Assembly (NCBI GenBank): GCA_905479025.1
Contig: CAJQKX010000187.1
Span: 1 to 6,642, forward strand
Length of the DNA stretch: 6,642 nt
Direction of reading: 5' to 3'
From: an uncultured Paraglaciecola sp.
GTDB lineage: Bacteria; Pseudomonadota; Gammaproteobacteria; Enterobacterales; Alteromonadaceae
Shown here piece by piece: positions 1 through 5,852 of the stretch. Position numbers and translations under genes: made by a program. Below the pieces are notes generated by a model. It was given only the letters and a program-made list of their open reading frames with translations, searched no databases and was not told where the DNA came from. Each line of letters opens with the position of its first letter. The first letter of the stretch is position 1.

Positions 1-487
1 TATAAGAATAAGTTGGCATGCCAGAGTTACGAATGCCATTGATGGAACAGATATTGACGACACGTGATGGATCATCGGTTGTCCCTCCCACTTTCAACAG
101 CGGTAGGCATTTCTGTGTCATAAAAAACATCGATTTGATGTTGATATCCATGATTTTATCCCAGCCGTTTTCTGGGAAAGCGTCAAACGGGGCAGCCCAG
201 ACAGCGCCAGCATTATTGATCAGAATATCGATTTGCTTTTCATGCTTGCTGAAATCGGCAACAAATTCTTCAATCCCTGAAACAGAGGACAAATCAGACG
301 GAATGGCAATACACTGACCGAACGCTGAGAGTTCCTTTGCTGCCGCTTCCAACTGCCCCACCTTGCGTGCTGTGATATAAACTTTGGCACCGTTCTCAAG
401 CAGCCCCTGCGCCATCATCTCTCCGATACCGCTCGAGCCACCGGTCACTAAAGCGACCTTCCCAACTACATCAAATAAATTTTTCAT
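1..487 (-). CDS. RhlG-like short-chain dehydrogenase/reductase, C-terminus cut by window edge
   Basis: This is a NAD(P)-dependent SDR oxidoreductase, probably cytoplasmic; 162 complete codons are visible and the rest lies beyond base 1. The visible part starts MKNLFDVVGKVALVTGG. It has the Rossmann nucleotide-binding motif TGGSSGIG (residues 15-22), NNAG (91-94), the structural Asn in DIN (N116), the catalytic Ser in NICS (S148) and what should be the catalytic Tyr (Y162) exactly at the edge; the YxxxK lysine is outside. The arrangement MAQGLLENGAKVYITAR and the SDLSS segment resemble RhlG-type beta-ketoacyl reductases and gluconate 5-dehydrogenase-like SDRs; the substrate cannot be read from the sequence. 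The ATG at 485-487 is supported by AAGGA (494-498) six bases upstream. By hand count of five 60-base lines its GC is about 48%, against about 40% for four lines of neighbouring pqqF. It probably has its own promoter, separate from the pqq operon. Confidence 0.9.
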   Translation of the reverse strand, partial: MKNLFDVVGKVALVTGGSSGIGEMMAQGLLENGAKVYITARKVGQLEAAAKELSAFGQCIAIPSDLSSVSGIEEFVADFSKHEKQIDILINNAGAVWAAPFDAFPENGWDKIMDINIKSMFFMTQKCLPLLKVGGTTDDPSRVVNICSINGIRNSGMPTYSY

Positions 488-511
488 GCCTATTCCTTGT
501 TAAACTTCCAT

Positions 512-533
512 TCTGCTATCTGCCAAGAGCAGA
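512..533. repeat. Short inverted repeat in the SDR leader
   Basis: TCTGCT (512-517) and AGCAGA (528-533) are perfect 6-bp arms around a 10-base loop, 25 bases before the SDR start codon. It could be a regulator site or an mRNA hairpin in the leader. Six base pairs can easily arise by chance, so no function is claimed. The rest of 534-689 shows no clear promoter; TTGGCC and TTAGAT spaced by 17 bases on the minus strand are poor matches to sigma-70 boxes. Confidence 0.25.
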
Positions 534-689
534 CATCAGAACCAGTGTAAATTGAGATCTAAACTTTAAATATAAAAAAGGCCAATACCCTTTCATAGCA
601 TTACTCTAACCTAAGCAATCGAGTTACGGCAATTTATTATCGTGATGGAGGCGGTGGCCAACTTCCATACACAAACTTATTTCTCACCA

Positions 690-713
690 AAACACTAAAA
701 TTAAACAGTGTTT
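690..713 (-). terminator. Weak hairpin just after pqqF, possible end of the pqq operon
   Basis: On the minus strand AAACACT and AGTGTTT form a perfect 7-bp stem around a 10-base AT-rich loop, starting 6 bases after the pqqF stop codon. The following bases are TTGGTGAG, so there is no proper U-tract, and the stem holds only two G-C pairs. It is the only hairpin I see in the right place, so it is offered as a candidate operon terminator or 3' stabiliser. Confidence 0.3.
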
Positions 714-719
714 GCTCAG

Positions 720-2174
720 TTATAATAGGCTTCTTCTACTTAACATTTGTAAATAGGCGGATATATCGGTGGGGGTGATGTTCACTATTTGGCTATTATT
801 TGATTGGTACCTTTGGCAATATTTAATTTTAGCCAGCGCTAAACTCATACTAATAAAATGGCTATCTTCACTTAAACTTTCTAAGCAAAACAAAACATTT
901 TTTAATCGAGAGGTAGGGTAAATATCAAACGCACTGAATATCGCGAGGTAAGCTGAATCCTCAATCGTTAGTGCTTGGGTAGCGTAACAAAAACCTTGGC
1001 AACGAGGTGTTAAAAATTTTGGGTATGCATTAATAATGTAGCTAGCGATGTTAGCGAGTATGTGTTCAGTAGCTTCAATATTCGTTAGCCACAAAGTATT
1101 ACGCTCATCAGTTACGAAGATATCATTTTTATGTACATTTAATTCATTGATAGATAATTGTCTTTTAGCTTGTTGGCATAGTTTGCTAAAAATTTGAGGG
1201 AGTAACTGTATTTTTGATGAAGATTTAATAGCAACATTAATCGGTTTACCATCCACAGCCCCTTTTGTTAATCTGTCAGATAAGATAACTAAGGGCACAA
1301 TTAAGTCACTTTGGGAAATAACGGGTAAGGTGTCTGGATTGCTTGTTAATGGTTTATCAGCACTTTTAATATCTCTGTAATTAGCCACTTTTTGAAGGTG
1401 TGGCTGTTGCAGCCACAAGTGATACACATGAATGAGCTTGTTGATGGCTTCAGAATACTTTGTCTGCTGAAACTCTAAACTTGCATGCTGTTGTGACGAA
1501 TTTTTGTGTTTATATAACGCGACCTTTTTCTGTTTAGATAGTTTCTTTTTCGGTAATAATTCGACTAAGTTTGATATTTGTTCCATATCTGCATTAGCGG
1601 TAACTAAGGTGATATTAGTTGCTTGGTAAAAACGCTGATGAAACATCTTTAAGTCGGTAACGGTTAAATCACCAATTGATGTGCTAATACCTCCATAACA
1701 AAAATCATCTTGGGTGTTGTTTGCATGACTTTTAGCCCCCAGGTTAGTCGCGTGTTCTATGCCAATCAATTCCCGATAAATAACCCCTTTATTATTGCCA
1801 TCATGAATTTCACAATGCATATCTTGAGTATCGAAAATAGGATTAAATAAGCCATTGAGTAGATAATTAATAGCCAATATAAAGGTATCAGCATTTTGGC
1901 TTTCACAATGAAAATAAGTGGTATCGGTCAAAGTTGAAGCATTAATTTTGGCATCAGTAAGTGAGGTCAATTGAAATAAAGTTTCTGGTTTTGGAAATGC
2001 AACACTACGACGAAAAACCATATGTTCTACGCCATGAGCAACACCACTATTGTCAAATATGGGAGTATTCACCACAAAAACTGCGCTAAAACTCGTATCA
2101 TCGACAATGTTAATATGTCTTAAACCATTGATGTGGATGTAGATATCTTGCGTCAATGGTGAAGCCGAGTTCAT
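720..2174 (-). CDS. pqqF: PqqF-position M16 metalloprotease, compact presequence-protease-like form
   Basis: This is a zinc peptidase of the M16 (insulinase/pitrilysin) family, 484 residues, with no signal peptide, so cytoplasmic. Its likely job is to cut the PqqE-modified PqqA peptide and free the cross-linked Glu-Tyr. The inverted zinc motif is HGVEH (H47, E50, H51), and the third ligand is probably E135 in [22 protein letters not shown] (178-191) matches the end of a catalytic M16 domain. A lysine- and glutamine-rich linker follows (about 205-290). The C-terminal domain holds R391-x5-Y397 in PRCQGFCY, the spacing I recall for the substrate-binding Arg and Tyr of the presequence protease last domain. 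Enterobacterial and pseudomonad PqqF are near 760 residues, so this is a different, shorter architecture. Its ATG overlaps the pqqE stop (ATGA, 4 bases), so translation is probably coupled. Confidence is high for the M16 protease and moderate for the PqqA-processing role, which rests on operon context. Confidence 0.8.
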   Translation of the reverse strand: MNSASPLTQDIYIHINGLRHINIVDDTSFSAVFVVNTPIFDNSGVAHGVEHMVFRRSVAFPKPETLFQLTSLTDAKINASTLTDTTYFHCESQNADTFILAINYLLNGLFNPIFDTQDMHCEIHDGNNKGVIYRELIGIEHATNLGAKSHANNTQDDFCYGGISTSIGDLTVTDLKMFHQRFYQATNITLVTANADMEQISNLVELLPKKKLSKQKKVALYKHKNSSQQHASLEFQQTKYSEAINKLIHVYHLWLQQPHLQKVANYRDIKSADKPLTSNPDTLPVISQSDLIVPLVILSDRLTKGAVDGKPINVAIKSSSKIQLLPQIFSKLCQQAKRQLSINELNVHKNDIFVTDERNTLWLTNIEATEHILANIASYIINAYPKFLTPRCQGFCYATQALTIEDSAYLAIFSAFDIYPTSRLKNVLFCLESLSEDSHFISMSLALAKIKYCQRYQSNNSQIVNITPTDISAYLQMLSRRSLL

Positions 2175-3349
2175 ATTTTTATACGTGCAATGTTTAACTC
2201 ATTATATTTGGCGAACTTCATTGCATTTTGATTAACTCGCTTGACTATTTCTTTTGATGGTTTCGTTGCACTTGCAATAGCCTGTTGAATTAGATGGTGA
2301 TCTTCAGACTTACTGCACACGGGATCCGTTTTATGCATATCGCCGGTCATCATAAAGGCCTGACAACGACAGCCACCGAAGTCTTTTTCTTTTTCATCAC
2401 ACCCTTTACACGGTTGTGGCATCCACTCATCCCCGCGAAAATAATCGAAAGAAAAATCTTGTTGCCATATATCAGCAATCGATTTTTTTTTAATGTTGGG
2501 AAAAGTCAGTGGTAGCATTTTTGCGCCGTGACAAGGTAAAGCGGAGCCATCTGGAGTAACCGTTAAAAAGGTTGATCCCCAGCCATTCATACACGCTTTT
2601 GGGCGTGTTTCAAAATAATCAGGCGTAACAAAAATAAAATGTGGTCCTTTGCCTTGTTGTTTATTTCTGAATTCATTAACAACACGCTCAGCCTCAACTA
2701 GCTGATTTTGAGAGGGTAATAAATGATCACGGTTTTCATACGCCCAACCATAGTATTGTGCGCTTGCCAATTCGACATAATCAGCGTTTAGCTCACAGCT
2801 TAAGCGCATAATATCAGCAATTTGTTCGAGATTTTGCTTGGATAATACAAAGTTAAGCACCATAGGATAACCTTGAGATTTAATCGATTTAGCCATATCA
2901 AATTTATGCTGGTAAGCATTGCCGCGACCAGCAATCGCATCATTCAACTCAGGATCAGCACCTTGAAAACTTATTTGGATATGGTCTAAACCCGCTTCTT
3001 TAAGCCTAGCGATACGTTTTTCGGTTAATCCAATACCAGAGGTAATTAAATTGGTATAAAAGCCCAGATCTCTGGAGTGCTTGACTAATACTTCTAAGTC
3101 TTTGCGTAATAAGGGCTCCCCCCCCGAAAATCCCAGTTGTACCGCTCCCAACTCTCTTGCTTGGCTAAATACTTGACACCACTGTTGTGTACTTAATTCA
3201 TTTTTCGTTTCGCTTACCTGAGTTGGATTTGAGCAATAAGGGCAATGTAACGGGCAATCATAAGTTAGCTCAGCGAGCAACCAAAGCGGTGGACCAACTA
3301 CCGCTGGCTCGCCTTGCTTCGATAAGTTGGTGGAAGCTTGTTTAGTCAT
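2171..3349 (-). CDS. pqqE: PqqE, radical SAM/SPASM enzyme that cross-links Glu and Tyr of PqqA
   Basis: This cytoplasmic enzyme forms the carbon-carbon bond between the Glu and Tyr side chains of PqqA, using S-adenosylmethionine and PqqD as peptide chaperone. From the ATG at 3347-3349 it has 392 residues, within the family's usual size. The radical SAM cluster motif CPLHCPYC gives C32, C36 and C39; GGEP at 76-79 is the SAM-binding motif. The SPASM region carries C253, C273, C314, C317, C327, C329 and C345, plus D323 in [10 protein letters not shown]323 matches the unusual Asp ligand of an auxiliary cluster in Methylobacterium PqqE, so all three Fe-S clusters look intact. An in-frame TTG at 3389-3391 would add 14 residues but overlap pqqD by 50 bases; the ATG, with an 8-base overlap, is preferred. 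No strong ribosome site precedes it, so it is probably coupled to pqqD translation. Confidence 0.97.
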   Translation of the reverse strand: MTKQASTNLSKQGEPAVVGPPLWLLAELTYDCPLHCPYCSNPTQVSETKNELSTQQWCQVFSQARELGAVQLGFSGGEPLLRKDLEVLVKHSRDLGFYTNLITSGIGLTEKRIARLKEAGLDHIQISFQGADPELNDAIAGRGNAYQHKFDMAKSIKSQGYPMVLNFVLSKQNLEQIADIMRLSCELNADYVELASAQYYGWAYENRDHLLPSQNQLVEAERVVNEFRNKQQGKGPHFIFVTPDYFETRPKACMNGWGSTFLTVTPDGSALPCHGAKMLPLTFPNIKKKSIADIWQQDFSFDYFRGDEWMPQPCKGCDEKEKDFGGCRCQAFMMTGDMHKTDPVCSKSEDHHLIQQAIASATKPSKEIVKRVNQNAMKFAKYNELNIARIKI

Positions 3350-3626
3350 GATAAAGCCATTTTTTCTCGATGGCAGTAGTGATAAATTCAATCACATCGG
3401 GCGCTAAATTATCAGCATCCGGAAATTTAGTTTGCAGTGTCTCAGTAATCTGCTGAAGGTTTGTTTTTCCATCAATAAGCTGCATTATTTCGCCCGCACC
3501 GCCATTGAGTTTGACCATGCCTTCTGGAAATAGTAAAACAAAACAGTTTTGTGCTTTCTCCCACTGAAAGCGAAACATCGGATTAAGTGATGGAATCGTT
3601 AACTGTGTCATTGTTACTGTAGTCAC
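3342..3626 (-). CDS. pqqD: PqqD, peptide chaperone for PqqA
   Basis: PqqD is a small winged-helix-like protein (RiPP recognition element) that binds PqqA and delivers it to PqqE. This one has 94 residues. The conserved core is [19 protein letters not shown] (15-33), then PEGMVKLN (34-41), then GEIMQLIDG (45-53), as in other PqqD proteins. The start chosen is GTG at 3624-3626, overlapping the pqqC stop as GTGA. An ATG five codons further in (3609-3611, MTQLTIPSL) would give 89 residues and cannot be excluded; both starts keep the whole core. Its stop codon lies inside the start region of pqqE. In some bacteria PqqD is fused to PqqC or PqqE; here it is free-standing but tightly overlapped on both sides. 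Confidence 0.95.
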   Translation of the reverse strand: MTTVTMTQLTIPSLNPMFRFQWEKAQNCFVLLFPEGMVKLNGGAGEIMQLIDGKTNLQQITETLQTKFPDADNLAPDVIEFITTAIEKKWLYHD

Positions 3627-4390
3627 TTCAAGATACCTTTGTGATAAATAGGGTTAATGATTGCCTCTTGACCCAGTATCGCTTGATACGGTGCTCTGTC
3701 TTGTTGATATGCCAATGTCATTGAATCTAACATGCTCCATAAAATATCCAGTTTAAACTGCAAAATATTTAACGCATCGTGTTGGGCTTCGCGGCTAGTA
3801 AAATGGTCTAAAGTTATTTGTAAGCCATGATTTACATCACGGCGAGCTTGTGACAAACGCATTTGAAAATAATTTAACCCTTCGGGTTTTATCCATGGGT
3901 AATTATGCGGCCAACTATCAAGACGGCTTCGATGTATTTCGGGCGCAAACATTTCTGTTAATGATGAACAGGCAGCTTGTTGCCAAGTAGCGCTGCGAGC
4001 AAAATTAACATAGGCATCTACGGCAAAACGGACCCCAGGGAGAACAAATTTTTCATCTAATAAGTCTTGCCTGTTTAAACCCACCGCCTCACCTAAACGT
4101 AACCACGCTTCAATACCGCCTAAGGTCTTTTCACCCACGCTACCATCGTGATCTATGATCCGTTGAACCCACAAACGCCTAGTTTCCATATCGCGGCAAT
4201 TTGCCATAATGGCAGCGTCTTTAATCGGTATATTTGCTTGATAATAAAAACGATTAGCCACCCATCCTTTAATCTCTTCCTTACTACAATCACCACTATG
4301 CATCGCAATATGGAAAGGATGGTGAATATGGTACAACTGACCTTTGTCTCTAAGCTTATGTTCAAACTGTTCTCTGGTCCAAGCCTGCAT
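3623..4390 (-). CDS. pqqC: PqqC, cofactorless PQQ synthase (final ring closure and oxidation)
   Basis: PqqC converts the last intermediate, AHQQ, to PQQ by an eight-electron oxidation with O2 and no metal or cofactor. The fold is an all-helical, haem-oxygenase-like bundle in the cytoplasm. The 255-residue length is normal. Aligning from memory with the Klebsiella enzyme, the active-site set is complete: Y20 and H21 in YHIHHP, H81 in DHDGS, H153 and R156 in [11 protein letters not shown]174 and R178 in NYFQMR, and K213 in QFKLDILW. Near the DHDGS motif it appears to carry two extra residues relative to Klebsiella. The ATG at 4388-4390 has only a weak AGG upstream, 38 to 39 bases after the pqqB stop. 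The stop overlaps the pqqD GTG start. This gene is the usual marker for PQQ-making bacteria. Confidence 0.98.
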   Translation of the reverse strand: MQAWTREQFEHKLRDKGQLYHIHHPFHIAMHSGDCSKEEIKGWVANRFYYQANIPIKDAAIMANCRDMETRRLWVQRIIDHDGSVGEKTLGGIEAWLRLGEAVGLNRQDLLDEKFVLPGVRFAVDAYVNFARSATWQQAACSSLTEMFAPEIHRSRLDSWPHNYPWIKPEGLNYFQMRLSQARRDVNHGLQITLDHFTSREAQHDALNILQFKLDILWSMLDSMTLAYQQDRAPYQAILGQEAIINPIYHKGILK

Positions 4391-4405
4391 AAAAAGGGAG
4401 CCTAT

Positions 4406-4435
4406 AAGTGAGGTTAAATAAAAGTGAGGTTAAAT
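4406..4435. repeat. Tandem 14-bp direct repeat spanning the pqqB stop codon
   Basis: AAGTGAGGTTAAAT occurs at 4406-4419 and again at 4422-4435, separated by two bases (16-base period). Read on the minus strand, the first unit met contains the pqqB TAA stop (4430-4432) and the second lies in the short pqqB-pqqC gap. It looks like a small slippage duplication that lengthened the gap and repeated an out-of-use stop; no regulatory role is evident. Confidence 0.85.
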
Positions 4436-5347
4436 CGTTATTTCCATGCCATCAGTGGCAATTTCAACACCATTGTCTAAAACAAATTGATGCTGAGCAG
4501 ATTCTTCATTCAAAATGGGATTGGTGTTATTAATGTGTATTAGGATCTTTCTATCTATCGTAAACTTATTCAGTAAAGCCACAGTTCCATAGTCACCATT
4601 GACAGGCATATGCCCCATCTCTGAGCCTAATTTAGTCCCTACACCTTGAGCAATCATTTCATCATCAAGCCATAATGTACCATCAATCAGTACGCAACTT
4701 GCCTTGCATAATATGTGTTCCACTTCCTCAGTACTTTCAACGATGCCGGGTAAATAAAATAAATACTTACCTGTACTTTTATCAATGATTTTTAAGCCTA
4801 TATTGTTGCCTGCAATCACTTTATCGCGATACCGAGAATAAGGCGGAGCATTTGATTCAATAATGACAGGAACAAAATCAATACCCTCCACCCCCTTTAC
4901 ACTAAAAGGTTGTTTTTGTTCGGTGTCAATTTTGCTGAATTTGAGTCCACCATGCCAATTTTCTAATACGTTAAACAATGGGTAAACAGTTGATAAGTCT
5001 TCATACACAACATCACTGCAATAAACATCAAGCGGCAGCCCTTCACGCAGGGTTAGTAGCCCTGTGGTATGGTCTATTTGGCTGTCTGTTAAAATAGCCG
5101 CACGAATTTTAGTGCCACGACTACCTTGCTCAGGCCAAAGTTGTGGAGATTGATTGATTTGCTCACGAATATCGGGCGAGGCATTAATTAATACCCAGTC
5201 GTTACCATTAACACTGACAGCGATAGATGATTGTGTACGTGCTGTTGCCTTAATTGTTCCCTCACGTAAACCTTTACAATTTGCGCAGTGACAATTCCAC
5301 TGAGGAAAACCGCCACCAGCAGCAGAGCCTAACACTAAAATTTTCAT
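4430..5347 (-). CDS. pqqB: PqqB, metallo-beta-lactamase-fold oxygenase of PQQ synthesis
   Basis: PqqB is a cytoplasmic iron-dependent hydroxylase that adds oxygens to the tyrosine ring of the released Glu-Tyr intermediate, before PqqC. The protein has 305 residues, the normal length. It begins MKILVLGSAAGGGFPQWNCH and carries the family's structural zinc motif CHCANC (C19, C21, C24). The metallo-beta-lactamase HxHxDH motif is here DSQIDH (88-93), with only D92 and H93 kept. As I recall, that replacement is usual for PqqB and not a defect. Other family marks are GHMPVNG (245-251) with H246 and HINNTNP (271-277) with H271. GAGGC five or so bases before the ATG at 5345-5347 is a fair ribosome site. 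It lies 117 bases after pqqA, beyond a hairpin, so its message level may be lower than that of pqqA. Confidence 0.97.
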   Translation of the reverse strand: MKILVLGSAAGGGFPQWNCHCANCKGLREGTIKATARTQSSIAVSVNGNDWVLINASPDIREQINQSPQLWPEQGSRGTKIRAAILTDSQIDHTTGLLTLREGLPLDVYCSDVVYEDLSTVYPLFNVLENWHGGLKFSKIDTEQKQPFSVKGVEGIDFVPVIIESNAPPYSRYRDKVIAGNNIGLKIIDKSTGKYLFYLPGIVESTEEVEHILCKASCVLIDGTLWLDDEMIAQGVGTKLGSEMGHMPVNGDYGTVALLNKFTIDRKILIHINNTNPILNEESAQHQFVLDNGVEIATDGMEITI

Positions 5348-5401
5348 ATGTGCCTCGAAATCAAGACAAACGGAAAGAAAGGGATTAACAAGTGATGATC
5401 A

Positions 5402-5442
5402 ATTACCTCAGTATTTTCGGTTATTGATAAACCTGAGGTAAT
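5402..5442 (-). promoter_or_regulatory. Perfect 10-bp hairpin between pqqA and pqqB (attenuator or mRNA processing site)
   Basis: ATTACCTCAG (5402-5411) and CTGAGGTAAT (5433-5442) pair perfectly, with a 21-base loop that itself contains the small palindrome TTATTGATAA (5421-5430). It begins about 22 bases after the pqqA stop. The bases after the stem on the minus strand (TGATCATCACTTG) are not U-rich, so a classic intrinsic terminator is unlikely. A stem that stops some transcripts or protects the 3' end of pqqA message would fit the excess of precursor peptide the pathway needs; a similar excess of the pqqA transcript is described in methylotrophs. Confidence 0.55.
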
Positions 5443-5464
5443 GTATTCTTGATAATTTAAAAAA

Positions 5465-5536
5465 TTAACGATTACTGATGTAAAGTGTGACTTCAAATCC
5501 TAAACGCATTTCTTCAAAGTTTGGCTTCGTCCACAT
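5465..5536 (-). CDS. pqqA: PqqA, 23-residue precursor peptide of PQQ
   Basis: PqqA is the ribosomally made substrate from which PQQ is built; it is consumed, not catalytic. The peptide has 23 residues, begins MWTKPNFEEMRLG and ends in YISNR. It contains the invariant E-V-T-L-Y segment: E15 and Y19, three residues apart, are the two residues that PqqE joins and that end up as PQQ. The length and sequence are close to textbook PqqA, so the call is firm despite the size. The ATG (5534-5536) has GAGGA six bases upstream, the best ribosome site in the operon, as expected for a peptide needed in quantity. It is the first gene of the operon. Confidence 0.97.
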   Translation of the reverse strand: MWTKPNFEEMRLGFEVTLYISNR

Positions 5537-5542
5537 AATTTA

Positions 5543-5547
5543 TCCTC
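5543..5547 (-). promoter_or_regulatory. Ribosome binding site of pqqA
   Basis: GAGGA on the minus strand sits six bases before the pqqA ATG. It is strong and well spaced, and it supports translation of an ORF that would otherwise be missed for its size. Confidence 0.85.
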
Positions 5548-5637
5548 GATGGTTACTAACAATGTTTTGGGTATTTCTTAATTTTTACTGATGTTATCTG
5601 TACTCCGAAAACAAGAATACTACAAAAGCCATTTGAA

Positions 5638-5664
5638 CTTATAGTCATTTAAATTATATTTCAA
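5638..5664 (-). promoter_or_regulatory. Candidate sigma-70 promoter boxes for pqqA
   Basis: Two overlapping possibilities are visible on the minus strand. A perfect -10 hexamer TATAAT lies at 5653-5658 but has no good -35 box at normal distance; its -35 position falls inside the inverted repeat at 5668-5690. Alternatively TTGAAA (5659-5664) and TATAAG (5638-5643) could form a -35/-10 pair, with a short 15-base spacer. Either would give a leader of about 95 to 110 bases before pqqA. In such AT-rich DNA, hexamers like these arise often by chance. Confidence 0.4.
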
Positions 5665-5667
5665 TCG

Positions 5668-5690
5668 AATAATGAGAATTTTTCATTATT
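5668..5690. promoter_or_regulatory. Inverted repeat in the pqqA promoter region, candidate operator
   Basis: AATAATGA (5668-5675) and TCATTATT (5683-5690) are perfect 8-bp arms around seven bases. The repeat lies directly upstream of the TATAAT hexamer and covers where its -35 element would be, a usual place for a repressor or activator. The arms contain ATAATGA/TCATTAT, as in a Fur box, but the spacer is four bases longer than in the Fur consensus, so the binding protein is not identified. Confidence 0.4.
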
Positions 5691-5791
5691 ATCTTATTAA
5701 AATAAAGAAGAAATAATCGATAGGTTGTTTGTCATTGTTACTTTGGATAAAGCTTAACGGGGGTTGTTATAAAGACAGCATGAAAACCAAC

Positions 5792-5815
5792 GCTATTGAC
5801 TAATATTCTAATAGC
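5792..5815 (-). terminator. Weak hairpin after the hydrolase gene
   Basis: On the minus strand GCTATT and AATAGC pair in a 6-bp stem with a 12-base loop, about 37 bases after the hydrolase stop, followed by GTTGGTTTTC. The short stem and broken T-run make it a weak terminator candidate. If it does not work, hydrolase transcripts could run into pqqA. Confidence 0.3.
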
Positions 5816-5852
5816 AACAACTTAGTGGCTAATTTGTAAGTTTTATTACACT

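Larger units (their letters stand above)
5537..5852. other. Intergenic region carrying the pqq operon control sequences
   Basis: This 316-base AT-rich stretch separates the hydrolase gene from pqqA and has no convincing gene in any frame. From the pqqA side it holds a ribosome site, about 95 bases of leader without clear structure, sigma-70-like boxes near 5638-5664, an inverted repeat at 5668-5690, and a hairpin at 5792-5815 after the hydrolase stop. Between 5691 and 5791 I see nothing recognisable. Confidence 0.7.

Noticed and set aside
18..317. Plus-strand open frame of 99 codons
   Set aside because: It lies opposite the SDR gene, whose motifs are clear on the minus strand, and its translation has no family features.
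624..668. 14-codon minus-strand frame starting MEVGHRLHHD
   Set aside because: No ribosome site, very short, and in a different frame from the WPPPPSR stretch covering the same bases; at most one of them could be meaningful.
720..2174. pqqF as a truncated or frameshifted gene
   Set aside because: It is short, but the C-terminal R-x5-Y domain is present at the end and the frame is clean from the ATGA overlap to the stop, so it looks like a complete compact protein.
2294..2515. Plus-strand open frame of 73 codons
   Set aside because: Antisense to the SPASM region of pqqE; the run of phenylalanines is the shadow of Lys/Glu-rich coding sequence.
3342..3391. Longer PqqE starting at the TTG at 3389-3391
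   Set aside because: It would overlap pqqD by 50 bases, begin with a rare start codon, and add 14 residues not typical of PqqE; the ATG at 3347-3349 fits better.
4148..4411. Open frames on both strands overlapping the start of pqqC
   Set aside because: PqqC active-site residues (Y20, H21, H81) are encoded here in the real frame; the others are shadows.
4691..5347. PqqB as an inactivated metallo-beta-lactamase
   Set aside because: The missing HxH half of the metal motif (DSQIDH instead) is, as I recall, the normal state in the PqqB family, so it is not evidence of decay.
5668..5690. Canonical Fur box
   Set aside because: The arms match, but the spacer is seven bases where the consensus has three, so it is kept only as an unidentified operator candidate.
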